From: JAFDVN01 sp964472275
GTDB taxonomy: Bacteria; Acidobacteriota; Holophagae; Holophagales; Holophagaceae
Length of the DNA stretch: 64,000 nt
NCBI GenBank assembly: GCA_964472275.1
Contig: CAYYJN010000007.1
Coordinates: forward strand, 1-64,000
Direction: 5' to 3'
How positions within the stretch are numbered: the first letter of the stretch is position 1; each line of letters starts with the position of its first letter. Position numbers and translations under genes: made by a program. Shown one piece after another: positions 8,110 to 18,178 of this stretch. Below the pieces are notes generated by a model. It was not told the origin of the DNA and made no database searches. It saw nothing but the letters and a program-made list of their open reading frames with translations.

Positions 8110-9469
8110 AAAGCTCCCTCAGCAGCTTCGGTAATTCTTCTGTGAGATCCCGCGGCAGGAGCGGTCCCAGCCCAAGGCGATCCGCGCAGGCGCCATGGAG
8201 CCAGGCCGCGCTGGCCGCGGCTTCGCGCGGAGCGAGCTTTTGGGCGCGCAATCCCGTCACCATGCCCGCGAGGAAGTCCCCCGTGCCGCCGGTGGCGAGG
8301 CCCCAGTGGCCCGTGTCATTGATCCAAATTTCATCGAGGTCGCCACCCACGGTGAGGCTTTGGGGGCCCTTCAGCAGGCAGACGCCCGGGCCATTCAGGG
8401 CGCGGGCCTGATCGAGACGGTCCTTCACGCGCGTCTGCTTGGGCGCGCCAAAGAGCCGCGCGAACTCGCCGGGATGCGGCGTGAGGATGGTGTCGGGCCG
8501 GGCCATCCATCGCGGTCCTTCACCTTCGTGCAACGCGGAAGCGTCGAGCACCAGCGGCCCGTTCCACGCGGGGATCTCTGTGACGCCGCCCGGGCCGACG
8601 AGCAGCACATCCACGCCATCCGGAAGAACGCCGGTCCACGGCTTCACCATCGCCTCGGGGATCTGGCAGGCGATCTCAGTGCGCACCTCCGCGTCCGCGA
8701 GCACCGTCACGAGGCCGGCTCCCGCACGAAGCGCGCCGAGGGCCGCGAGCACGGCCGCGCCGCTCATGCCCAGCGAGCCCGCGCGGATGGCCACATGGCC
8801 GCGGCTGCGCTTGTGGGCCCTCCGGTCTGGCATCGGCAGGACCGGCTCATCGAAGATCCAGTGGGAGGCCTTCACCGCCTCCAAGCCGAGATCCACCACA
8901 TGGATTTCTCCGCACTGGGACCGCGACGGATCCAGCGCGTGGCAGAGCTTGAGCGCGCCAAAGCAGGCCGTGCGAGGGACGGATAGTCCCTGCGCATCCG
9001 CATCATCGGGGCGGATCCAGCTGGGCTGATCGAGGGCCAGGACCGGACGGCCTTCCATCGCCTCACGCCATGCGGCGGCGGTGCCCTCTAGCGGACGGTT
9101 CGCGTTCAATCCGAACATCCCATCCACGAACCAGGCCTCCGCCGCGAAGGCCTCGCCGCCGGGATGCGCGGAGACAGCTACGGGCCCTGTCCATCGCGAA
9201 GCCTGGACCGCCGCGTCGCCCTTCCATTCCTTAGAAAGGGGCCACACGCGCACACGCTCGCCGCGCTCCTGCAGGAGCCGCGCCACGGCCAGCGCGTCGC
9301 CGCCGTTGTTGCCGGGGCCCGCGATGACTTCCACGAGCACGCCCTCCGGCACGAGCGAAGCCGCGCCGCGGGCCGCCCGTTCCTGCAGTTCCAGCGAGGA
9401 CACACGCCCGGACGCGATGGCCTCGCGCTCCAGCTGCCGCATCTCCTCGGCGGTGAGGACGGGGATCAT
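8102..9469 (-). CDS. nnr: bifunctional NAD(P)H-hydrate epimerase/dehydratase
   Basis: A 455-residue metabolite-repair enzyme. The N-terminal epimerase (YjeF_N) domain shows GPGNNGGDALAVARLL and interconverts R- and S-NAD(P)HX; the C-terminal kinase-like dehydratase shows LTPHPGEFARLFG and ATGGTGDFLAGMVTGL and regenerates NAD(P)H from the S form. The start at ATG 9469 lies ten bases past the htrA-like stop; the longer open frame would overlap that gene. It is coupled to tsaE by an eight-base overlap. Confidence 0.92.
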   Translation of the reverse strand: MIPVLTAEEMRQLEREAIASGRVSSLELQERAARGAASLVPEGVLVEVIAGPGNNGGDALAVARLLQERGERVRVWPLSKEWKGDAAVQASRWTGPVAVSAHPGGEAFAAEAWFVDGMFGLNANRPLEGTAAAWREAMEGRPVLALDQPSWIRPDDADAQGLSVPRTACFGALKLCHALDPSRSQCGEIHVVDLGLEAVKASHWIFDEPVLPMPDRRAHKRSRGHVAIRAGSLGMSGAAVLAALGALRAGAGLVTVLADAEVRTEIACQIPEAMVKPWTGVLPDGVDVLLVGPGGVTEIPAWNGPLVLDASALHEGEGPRWMARPDTILTPHPGEFARLFGAPKQTRVKDRLDQARALNGPGVCLLKGPQSLTVGGDLDEIWINDTGHWGLATGGTGDFLAGMVTGLRAQKLAPREAAASAAWLHGACADRLGLGPLLPRDLTEELPKLLRELYA

Positions 9470-9479
9470 GGAACGCCGT

Positions 9480-10661
9480 TCAGCGATCCCATCCGGGATA
9501 GTCCAGCCGGTAGCGCTGGCGCAGATCCCGGCGGACACCCGGGAAGACGCCTGCCTGGCGCGCGTCCTCCTCAGTGGTCGCGAGCTTGGCCTTCACTTGG
9601 TTTGCCGCCGCCAGGAGGCGGTTGAAGGTCGCGTCATATCCGGAGATCGGCGCGCCCTGAAGGGCGCCCGGCGTGTAGAGGCAGTACCAGCTCCGATCGA
9701 AATTGCCCACGACCTTCCCCTGCCACCCTTCCGCCATGAAGCGGGCCCAGGCGGTGTCCAGCGAATCGGCGTACTTCGAAAGCTCGGCGAGCCGCTGCTC
9801 ATAGAGCCTGGTTCCGGCCTCCCGCTGCTGGTCGGACTGGGTCGGCACGCCGTCGGGCGTCATGTTCTGCACCGTGAAGCCTGCGGGCACGCTGGCCAGC
9901 GCCGCGGAACCGTGCTCCAGCATCGCCTTGGCGTGGTTGATGGCGATGGCGAAGTTCAGCCCCTGGGCGCCCTTGATCACCGCGGAGTTGATGCCGACGA
10001 CCGTGCCCTTCGCGTCCATGAGCGGGCCCCCGCTGTTGCCTGGATTGAGCGCCGCGTCCGTCTGCAGGTAGATCACGGGGCCGATCTGGCGGTAGCCGCT
10101 GAGGATGCCCTGGGTGACGGTGTTCTGCAGCATCCCCAAGGGGGATCCGATGGCGATGACCTGCTCGCCGGTGCGCGTCTGCTCCATGGATCCGAGCGGA
10201 AGGACGGCCTGCGTAGCCTTGGGCTGGCGGATCTTCAGGACCGCCACATCGTAGTCCGCGTCCACGCTGTCCACCGTCGCGTCGATCTCGCCGTTGTCCT
10301 GCGTCTTGAGGCGCACCCAGGCGTTGCGGCCCACCACATGGGCGTTCGTCAGGAGCTTGTCGGGCGCGATGAAGAAGGCGCTGCCGCGGCCCTCGTCCGT
10401 GACGACGGTGACCACCGCGGGCAGGGCCTTCCGCGCCACCATCTCCGTGGGCGCGTCCTGGGGAGCCGCAGGCTGGGCGGCAGGAAGGGGCGTGGCCGCT
10501 ATGATGGGAGCCGGCGCGGGCAAGGCGGCGACGGGCGCGGGCGCTGGCGAGGCCTTCTGTTTGCCCAGGAACCAGACTGCGCCCAAGGCTCCGAGCGCGG
10601 CCGCGGCGACCACCCAGCCGAGCGTGGCGGGCAAAGAGGATTTGGAATCATCCGAAGGCAT
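9480..10661 (-). CDS. membrane-anchored trypsin-like (HtrA-type) serine protease
   Basis: A 393-residue protein with one transmembrane segment (about residues 14-32), a Pro/Ala-rich periplasmic linker to about residue 75, and a trypsin-fold protease with a full triad: His in LTNAHVVG, Asp in DYDVAVLKI and Ser in GNSGGPL. There is no PDZ domain after the protease; the last 130 residues are an unrecognised, probably helical region (SDQQREAGTRLYEQRL onward). It may process or sense envelope proteins. ATG 10661 is preferred over the longer frame, whose extra codons run through the ahcY-side terminator. Confidence 0.85.
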   Translation of the reverse strand: MPSDDSKSSLPATLGWVVAAAALGALGAVWFLGKQKASPAPAPVAALPAPAPIIAATPLPAAQPAAPQDAPTEMVARKALPAVVTVVTDEGRGSAFFIAPDKLLTNAHVVGRNAWVRLKTQDNGEIDATVDSVDADYDVAVLKIRQPKATQAVLPLGSMEQTRTGEQVIAIGSPLGMLQNTVTQGILSGYRQIGPVIYLQTDAALNPGNSGGPLMDAKGTVVGINSAVIKGAQGLNFAIAINHAKAMLEHGSAALASVPAGFTVQNMTPDGVPTQSDQQREAGTRLYEQRLAELSKYADSLDTAWARFMAEGWQGKVVGNFDRSWYCLYTPGALQGAPISGYDATFNRLLAAANQVKAKLATTEEDARQAGVFPGVRRDLRQRYRLDYPGWDR

Positions 10662-10728
10662 GGGGCTCCCGATGCGCGTCCGTTGATGATCGCACGGAGC
10701 CGCGGCGCGGGGCTGGGCCGGAAAGGGA

Positions 10729-10754
10729 AAGGGCGGGCCCGGGGGCCCGCCCTT
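10729..10754. terminator. GC-rich hairpin, likely ahcY terminator
   Basis: A perfect 12-bp palindrome arm pair (AAGGGCGGGCCC and GGGCCCGCCCTT) around two bases. It lies 18 bp beyond the ahcY stop on the minus strand. The U-tract is short (TT or CTT), so termination strength is uncertain. Confidence 0.6.
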
Positions 10755-10771
10755 CACGGGAACGGAAGGCC

Positions 10772-12172
<1,401 letters not shown>

Positions 12173-12183
12173 GTCGGCTCCTC

Positions 12184-12292
12184 AAAAAAAGCGGCGGCGC
12201 TCACCGCGCCAACCGGAAGGTTGAGAGGTGAGCGCCGTTGGATCCAGGGGTCCGAGCCTGGGACAGGCGTCTCGCAGCGCTCCTCGGACCCT
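12184..12292 (-). promoter_or_regulatory. SAH riboswitch with terminator expression platform
   Basis: Read on the minus strand, the region upstream of ahcY has helix P1 (GGGTCCGAG at 12283-12291 with CTCGGACCC at 12248-12256) and the family core GAGGAGCGCTGCGA and CCAGGCTCGG. The downstream segment AACGGCGCTCACC follows. GAGCGC (12277-12282) can pair as a pseudoknot with GCGCTC (12230-12235). The same GCGCTC instead forms the stem GGCGCTCACC/GGTGAGCGCC (12196-12236), followed by seven T (12184-12190). The two folds exclude each other, so ligand binding should favour readthrough into ahcY. Confidence 0.92.
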
Positions 12293-12301
12293 GAAAGTGT
12301 A

Positions 12302-13408
12302 TCAGGCCGCGGTCGGCGCCGCGTCCACGACGCCGTAGATGTTATCCCGCTGCCAGGGTTCGAAGCCGGCGTCGCGGATGAGGCGGAGCATTTCGGCCTT
12401 GTTCACGCTGTAGCAGGTGCCCGCGGCGCTGACGACATTCTCCTCCAGCATGAGGGAGCCCATGTCGTCGCAGCCGAAGTGCAGCGCGGCCTGGCCGGTC
12501 TTCTTGCCCATGGTCACCCAGGAAGACTGCATATGGGCGAAGTTGTCCATGTAGATGCGGGCCACGGCGATGGTGCGCAGGTACTCGGCGTCGGTGGGCT
12601 TCTGGATCTTGCCTTCCCAGACCGTGTGGCCGCTCTGGAAGGGCCAGGCCGCGAAGGCCGTGTAGCCGCCGCCGTTGCCGCGCGCGAGGGAGCGGTCCTG
12701 CTGCTCGCGCAGGACGCGGAAGTGCTCGACGCGCTCGGCCATGGTCTCCGTGATGCCAAACATCATGGTGCCCGTGGTCTTCATGCCCACTTCGTGCGCG
12801 GCCTCCATCACCTCGAGCCACTTGTCCGGCCCGCCCTTGAGGGGGGCGATCTTCTTGCGGATGCGGTCCACGAGGATCTCCGCGCCCCCGCCGGGGATGG
12901 AACCCAGGCCCGCGTCGCGCAGGTCCGAAATCGTCTTCTGGAGCGACTGGCCGCTCAGCTTCGCCATCATCTGGATCTCCACCGGGCTGAAGCCGTGGAG
13001 CCAGATGCCCAGGTCATGGCTGATGAAGTGGACCAGGTCCAGGTAGTAGTCCCAGGGCAGGTCCGGGTTCACGCCGCCCTGCATGAGGAAGCCCGTGCCG
13101 CCGAGTGCCTTGGTCTCTTCGGCCTTCTGCCGGATCTGGTCCTTCGTCAGCACATAGCCGCGCGCGTCGCCGGGCTTGTGGTAGAAGGCGCAGAAGGTGC
13201 AGTAGATCTGGCACACATCCGTGTAGTTCACATTGCGGTCAATAATGTAGCTGACGCGCTTCGGATCGTTGTGCCGGTTGCGCACGGCCGTCGCCGCCAA
13301 GGCCAGATCCTGCTGGTCCGCATGCTCGAGCAAGAAGAGGGCTTCCTCCTCCGTCACGCGGCGGCCGGCGAGGACGCCGTCAAGGATGGACGCGGCAGCG
13401 ACGCTCAT
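12302..13408 (-). CDS. mqnC: cyclic dehypoxanthinylfutalosine synthase (radical SAM)
   Basis: A 368-residue radical SAM enzyme of the futalosine route to menaquinone; it cyclises dehypoxanthine futalosine. Cys66, Cys70 and Cys73 (CQIYCTFC) bind the [4Fe-4S] cluster. MQGGVNPDLPWDYY, LHGFSPVEI, IPGGGAEILVDR and LEENVVSAAGT are typical of MqnC rather than MqnE. It sits one base after the stop of the small double-CxxC gene and just upstream of the ahcY riboswitch. Other mqn genes are not in the window. Confidence 0.93.
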   Translation of the reverse strand: MSVAAASILDGVLAGRRVTEEEALFLLEHADQQDLALAATAVRNRHNDPKRVSYIIDRNVNYTDVCQIYCTFCAFYHKPGDARGYVLTKDQIRQKAEETKALGGTGFLMQGGVNPDLPWDYYLDLVHFISHDLGIWLHGFSPVEIQMMAKLSGQSLQKTISDLRDAGLGSIPGGGAEILVDRIRKKIAPLKGGPDKWLEVMEAAHEVGMKTTGTMMFGITETMAERVEHFRVLREQQDRSLARGNGGGYTAFAAWPFQSGHTVWEGKIQKPTDAEYLRTIAVARIYMDNFAHMQSSWVTMGKKTGQAALHFGCDDMGSLMLEENVVSAAGTCYSVNKAEMLRLIRDAGFEPWQRDNIYGVVDAAPTAA

Positions 13409-13409
13409 C

Positions 13410-13574
13410 TCAGGCCTGGTAGCCGATGGCCCGCAGGCAGCGGCGGCAGACCTTCTCCTGCCCCTCGATGCCGTGGCTGAAGTGGGAAAGCGTGTAGGCC
13501 CGGCGGCACTTCTCGCAGAGCTGGGTGGGCTCCGTGGTGTCCTTGGGGGCGTATTCGTGGGTCGGATCCGGCAT
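13410..13574 (-). CDS. 54-residue double-CxxC protein, probable zinc ribbon
   Basis: A small intact frame with ATG 13574 and a GGAG site eight bases upstream. The product is 54 residues with two CxxC pairs, Cys20-x2-Cys23 (LCEKCRR) and Cys43-x2-Cys46 (VCRRCLR), spaced as in a treble-clef or zinc-ribbon knuckle. It ends one base before the mqnC start and is cotranscribed with it. No named family is recognised. Roles such as RNA binding or a partner for MqnC are guesses. Coding status rests on the start site, the tight spacing and the paired cysteines. Confidence 0.7.
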   Translation of the reverse strand: MPDPTHEYAPKDTTEPTQLCEKCRRAYTLSHFSHGIEGQEKVCRRCLRAIGYQA

Positions 13575-13601
13575 GGTCGCTCCAGCCGCCTAGTTTAACG
13601 C

Positions 13602-13625
13602 GAAGGGGGCCCGAGGGCCCCCTTC
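13602..13625. terminator. hairpin terminator after hpf
   Basis: GAAGGGGGCCC and GGGCCCCCTTC form a perfect 11-bp stem around GA, 20 bp past the hpf stop on the minus strand. It separates hpf from the small CxxC/mqnC pair. The T-run is only two bases, so termination may be partial. Confidence 0.65.
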
Positions 13626-13644
13626 AAGCGCAGGCAGCGAGCCC

Positions 13645-13977
13645 TCAGGCCTCTTCGGCCACCAGATCCTTGCGGGGAGTCGCCTCATGGCGGCCTTCCT
13701 TCCGCTTGGCGGCCTGCTTGTGGGCCTGGGACTCCAGCTTGTCCATGGCCTCGGCGAGGCTCTTGTACATGTCCTGGCTTTCGGCGGAGGCGACAAAGGC
13801 GCTGGCGCGGGTCTTCAGCGTGACCTCGGCCTCATGCCGATGCCTCTCCACCGAGAAAGTGACATGGACATCAATGATGTCGTCGAGGAAGGACGCCATC
13901 TTGTCCAGGCGTTCCTGCGCCTGGGCCTTGAGAGCGGATGAGACTTCCACATGGCGGCCGGTGAAGGTGACCTTCAT
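13645..13977 (-). CDS. hpf: ribosome hibernation promoting factor
   Basis: A 110-residue short-form HPF/YfiA protein that occupies the 30S decoding centre and silences ribosomes in stationary phase. MKVTFTGRHVEVSSALKAQAQERLDKM and VHVTFSVERHRHEAEVTLKTR match the family; the basic C-terminal tail is short, so it lacks the long-form dimerisation domain. ATG 13977 has CAGGAGC upstream. Placement just downstream of rpoN is the classic lpt-rpoN-hpf order of Gram-negatives. Confidence 0.92.
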   Translation of the reverse strand: MKVTFTGRHVEVSSALKAQAQERLDKMASFLDDIIDVHVTFSVERHRHEAEVTLKTRASAFVASAESQDMYKSLAEAMDKLESQAHKQAAKRKEGRHEATPRKDLVAEEA

Positions 13978-14023
13978 GGCTTGCTCCTGAAGCGGGGCCC
14001 GCGGGCCCGGGGTGGAACACAAA

Positions 14024-14054
14024 CGCCCGGGACCTCGTGGAGGATCGCCGGGCG
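14024..14054 (-). terminator. possible rpoN terminator
   Basis: On the minus strand CGCCCGG and CCGGGCG pair around 17 bases and are followed by TTTGTGTT. It lies about 57 bp beyond the rpoN stop and before hpf. Seven base pairs and a broken U-tract make it a moderate candidate. Confidence 0.5.
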
Positions 14055-14110
14055 CGGGAGGGAACGGATCATCGGTGGAGCGAGTGTAGGTCCGGAATGC
14101 GGGAATGCAA

Positions 14111-15691
14111 TCACCTTCTGCGGCGCCGGGAAGCGGGTGGGATTTTCAATTCCTCGCGGTATTTATTCACAGTTCGGCGCGCCACATTGATCCCTTCCCG
14201 GGACAGGAGCTTGGAAATCGTCTCGTCGGAGAGCGGCTTGGCGGGATCCTCGGCGGAAAGCAGCGCCTTGATCTTGTGCTTGACCACCGTGGCCGAGACA
14301 TCCTCGCCGCTTTCGCTGCCGAGGGAGGCGCTGAAGAAATAATTGAGGTCGAAAAGCCCTTGGGGCGTGTGGATCGTCTTGGCCTTCACCACCCGGGAGA
14401 TGGTGCTTTCGTGGAAGCCGGTAGCTTCCGCCACATCCCGCAACACCATGGGGCGCAAGCCCTCGACGCCGCGATCCAGGAAGTCCTTCTGCAAGTCCAC
14501 GATGGACGCGGAGACGCGCAGGACGGTGCGGTTGCGGTCCTCGACGCCTCGGATGAAATCGCGGGCGGAGCGGAAGCGGTCGCGGATGAAATCCTTCTCC
14601 GCCTTGGCTTCGGTCGCATCGAGGAAGCGGCGGTAGTCGCCGTTCACCTTGAGGCGCGGCAACCCATCGTCGTTGAGGTAGATCTTCCAGTTGCCGTCGT
14701 CGCCTTTCAGCACGACCACATCCGGCTTCACCACGCGGTCCGAATCGAGATCGAAGGCCCGTCCCGGCGCGGGATGGAGGTGGCGGAGCAATTCCATGGC
14801 CGCGGCCAGTTCTTCCTCGCTGCAACCGAGCACCTTGCGGAGTTTGCCGCTGTCCCGCTGGGCGAGCAGATCCGCGTGGCGCTCGATGATGCGCACCGCG
14901 AGGTCATCGGGTTCGACGCCCGCGTGGCGGAGCTGGAGCAGCAGGCATTCCTGCAAGGTGAAGCAGCCGATGCCGCTGGGATCGAATTCCTGGAGCAGGT
15001 CCAGCGCCTCGCGAAGCGTTTCCGGGGAGCAGCCGAGGTCCGCGGCCAAGGCGGCAGCGTTGGTTTCGGAAGGATCGTCGGGCGAAAGGCGCAGGAAGCC
15101 CTTCGCGTCTAGCCGGTCAATGAGCTTCTCCACCAGCGCGGCGCGGGGATCCTCATGGTCCAAGGTCTCATAGAGCTGACCCACCAGATGGTCCTGGAGC
15201 GTCTCCGTGGCGCTGAGGCGATCTTCCCAGGACATGCGGTCTTCTTCTGGAAGGCTGGAGGTGCGGGGCATGTCCGCGTCCCAGGAATTCTCCGCGCCGA
15301 ACTCAGTCTCGACCACCTGAGCCACGGCCTCTTCCGTGAAGGCTTCGAGGTTCGAATCCGGATCCAGCTCCGACGACGATTCCGGCAAGGGGCCGAGATC
15401 CACGGTGTCCACGCCTTCGGGCATGTCCGCGGCGTCCACGCTATCGGCGGATTCCTGGGGCGCGTCCAGCACCTCGGAATCACGGCCTTCCTCCAGCGCC
15501 TCGACGGAAGGCAGTTCGTCGCCGTCCTCCGCCAATTCGAGGAGCGGATTCTCCTCCAGCTCCTTCTCGATGGTCTGGCCAAGCTCCAGCAGGTTCATCT
15601 GCCAGAGCTTCAACTTCAATTGCATCGCGGGCGTCAGCGCGAGCGTCTGGCTTTGGCTGAGCCGCTGGGAGAGGTAGGGACCGCTGGCCAT
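14111..15691 (-). CDS. rpoN: RNA polymerase sigma-54 factor
   Basis: A 526-residue alternative sigma factor that recognises GG/GC (-24/-12) promoters and needs AAA+ activators. Region I is Gln/Leu-rich (SQRLSQSQTLALTPAMQLK), region II is acidic (about residues 50-140), and region III includes the core-binding and HTH parts. The RpoN box ARRTVNKYRE lies near the C-terminus. It starts eight bases after the lptB stop, in the usual lptB-rpoN order. Confidence 0.96.
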   Translation of the reverse strand: MASGPYLSQRLSQSQTLALTPAMQLKLKLWQMNLLELGQTIEKELEENPLLELAEDGDELPSVEALEEGRDSEVLDAPQESADSVDAADMPEGVDTVDLGPLPESSSELDPDSNLEAFTEEAVAQVVETEFGAENSWDADMPRTSSLPEEDRMSWEDRLSATETLQDHLVGQLYETLDHEDPRAALVEKLIDRLDAKGFLRLSPDDPSETNAAALAADLGCSPETLREALDLLQEFDPSGIGCFTLQECLLLQLRHAGVEPDDLAVRIIERHADLLAQRDSGKLRKVLGCSEEELAAAMELLRHLHPAPGRAFDLDSDRVVKPDVVVLKGDDGNWKIYLNDDGLPRLKVNGDYRRFLDATEAKAEKDFIRDRFRSARDFIRGVEDRNRTVLRVSASIVDLQKDFLDRGVEGLRPMVLRDVAEATGFHESTISRVVKAKTIHTPQGLFDLNYFFSASLGSESGEDVSATVVKHKIKALLSAEDPAKPLSDETISKLLSREGINVARRTVNKYREELKIPPASRRRRR

Positions 15692-15698
15692 CGTCGCC

Positions 15699-16456
<758 letters not shown>

Positions 16457-16463
<7 letters not shown>

Positions 16464-18178
16464 GAAGTCTCGCCTTCGCCGCGCACGCGCCCTTGCCAGC
16501 TCACCACGGCGGGCGCGCCGACCGGGAGCGTCATGTCGAGCGCTTCGCCCTTGCCTTCGCCGTAGCGGCCCTTGAGCGAGGCCCCGCCCGTGGCGTGGAT
16601 GGCCTTCACCACGCGGCCCGGGCCGAACACGACGACGACCGTGGGGGCTTCCACGCGCCAACCGGGTCCAGAACAGGCCACGCCTCCGGTCAGCTTGAGT
16701 GAAGCCTCATCGCCGTGGCCCTGCGCCGCGCGGATCGTCAGATCGCCATCCGGTCCCGCCTCCGCGCCTTGCAGGCCTTCCGGGAAATCCAGCGTCTCGC
16801 CGCTGCGGAGGATGCGCGGCCCCGAAAGCCGCTCGCGCAGCCGCGTCCAGGTGGCGGGGTTGCCTTGCAGCGTCCAGGTTCCGGTCTGCCAGAGAAGTTG
16901 ATTGCCCCGCAGCCTGCCGCCGCTCGTGAGTGCGAGATTCACCGGCCCAGCCACGGTCCACGCGGCGGGCGAGCCTTGCGCGGATTGGCCCGTGAAGCTG
17001 CCATCCGTGCCGCGCCCCAGCACTGGCGCGGCCAACTTCCATCGGCGGGTGGCGCGATCCACTTCCATCCGAGGCGCGGTGAGGCTGCGATCGCCCCAGG
17101 TGAGCACGGGATGACCATCGGCCATCGCATGACCCAGGGGCAGATCCTTGGGAAGATCGCCGCCGGGAGCGTTGCGGAGGATCACCGCCGGACCCTGGAG
17201 TTTCAACGGCACGCCTTGATAGGTCTGAGCCCAGGTCACCGACCCTTCCAACCTCAACCCGGCGGGCGTCCACCGCGCGCCCAGCGCGTCGAGGGCTTCC
17301 GCACCTTCGACGCCTTGGCGCTCCGCGTGGAAGGCCTTCAGCTCCACTTGCTGGAAGGGCTGTCCCGGCGCGGGGCGCGGCGCCTCGCCGCCCGCGGCGG
17401 TGCCCTTCCACCCATCCTCGCGGGTGAAGCTGAGGGGCGCGGGCCACCGCACCGTGGTGGCGTCCACATCCGCCGTGGCGGCTCGGGCGACGCCGCCCGC
17501 CAAGGTGGCGACCGCGTCTTCGAGGTGTCCTTCTTCGAAGCCCGGCGTGGCCCAAAGCCGCGCGGCCTCCATCGCCTTCAGCGCGCCCGGCTCCGAGGCG
17601 ACCCAGCGCACACCGCCCTGCCGCACGACGAACTTGCCGTCCGCCTGCCGCATCCACCCGGCGGGAAGGTGCCATTCGCCGCTGCCCGCGCCTTGGCGGC
17701 TCGTCCACACGAGGGGCTGGAGACCGGTCCAGACGCCATCCTTCCAGAGCATCGCGCCGCCGTCGCCGGTCATGTGGCCCAGGCCGAGCTGCGCTCCCGA
17801 ACCATCCACGAGATCCAAATCCAGCGGTCCATCCAGCGTCCACGCCTGATCCAGCCGCCGCGCGGAAGGCGACTTGAGATGCCACCGCCCGGTGCTGTCC
17901 AGGAGCTGGCCCGTCACGCCTTTGAGCCGCATGTCCTGCTCGGTGCCTTCCAGCGTGCGGTAGTCGAGCGTCATGTGCCCGCCGCCAAGGGCTTCCGTCA
18001 GCGTGCCGCGCGTGCCGGCCATGCCGGGATCGAAGAGTCCGCTGCCCGTGAGTCCCTTCAAGCGGCGCGGCCCCTGGAGCATGAACAGGCCCGTGAAGCC
18101 GAGTCCCGCGGCGATGCAGACCCAGCCAAGGACGCGCCAGCGCGGATCGCGGTTGCCGGGGAGCGGCCAGGCGTTCAT
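16457..18178 (-). CDS. large LptC/LptA-like LPS transport protein
   Basis: A 573-residue protein in the position normally held by separate lptC and lptA genes, directly before lptB. Residues 14-32 form a transmembrane anchor (VLGWVCIAAGLGFTGLFML), as in LptC. The rest is a series of OstA/LptA-like beta segments, with repeated forms such as LKGVTGQLLDSTGRWHLKSP. A good C-terminal LptA-type unit follows: LTGGVACSGPGWRVEAPTV, then ATGGASLKGRYGEGKGEALDM. The start codon overlaps the recJ stop (ATGA). Family membership of the middle 350 residues is inferred from pattern and place, not proven. Confidence 0.7.
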
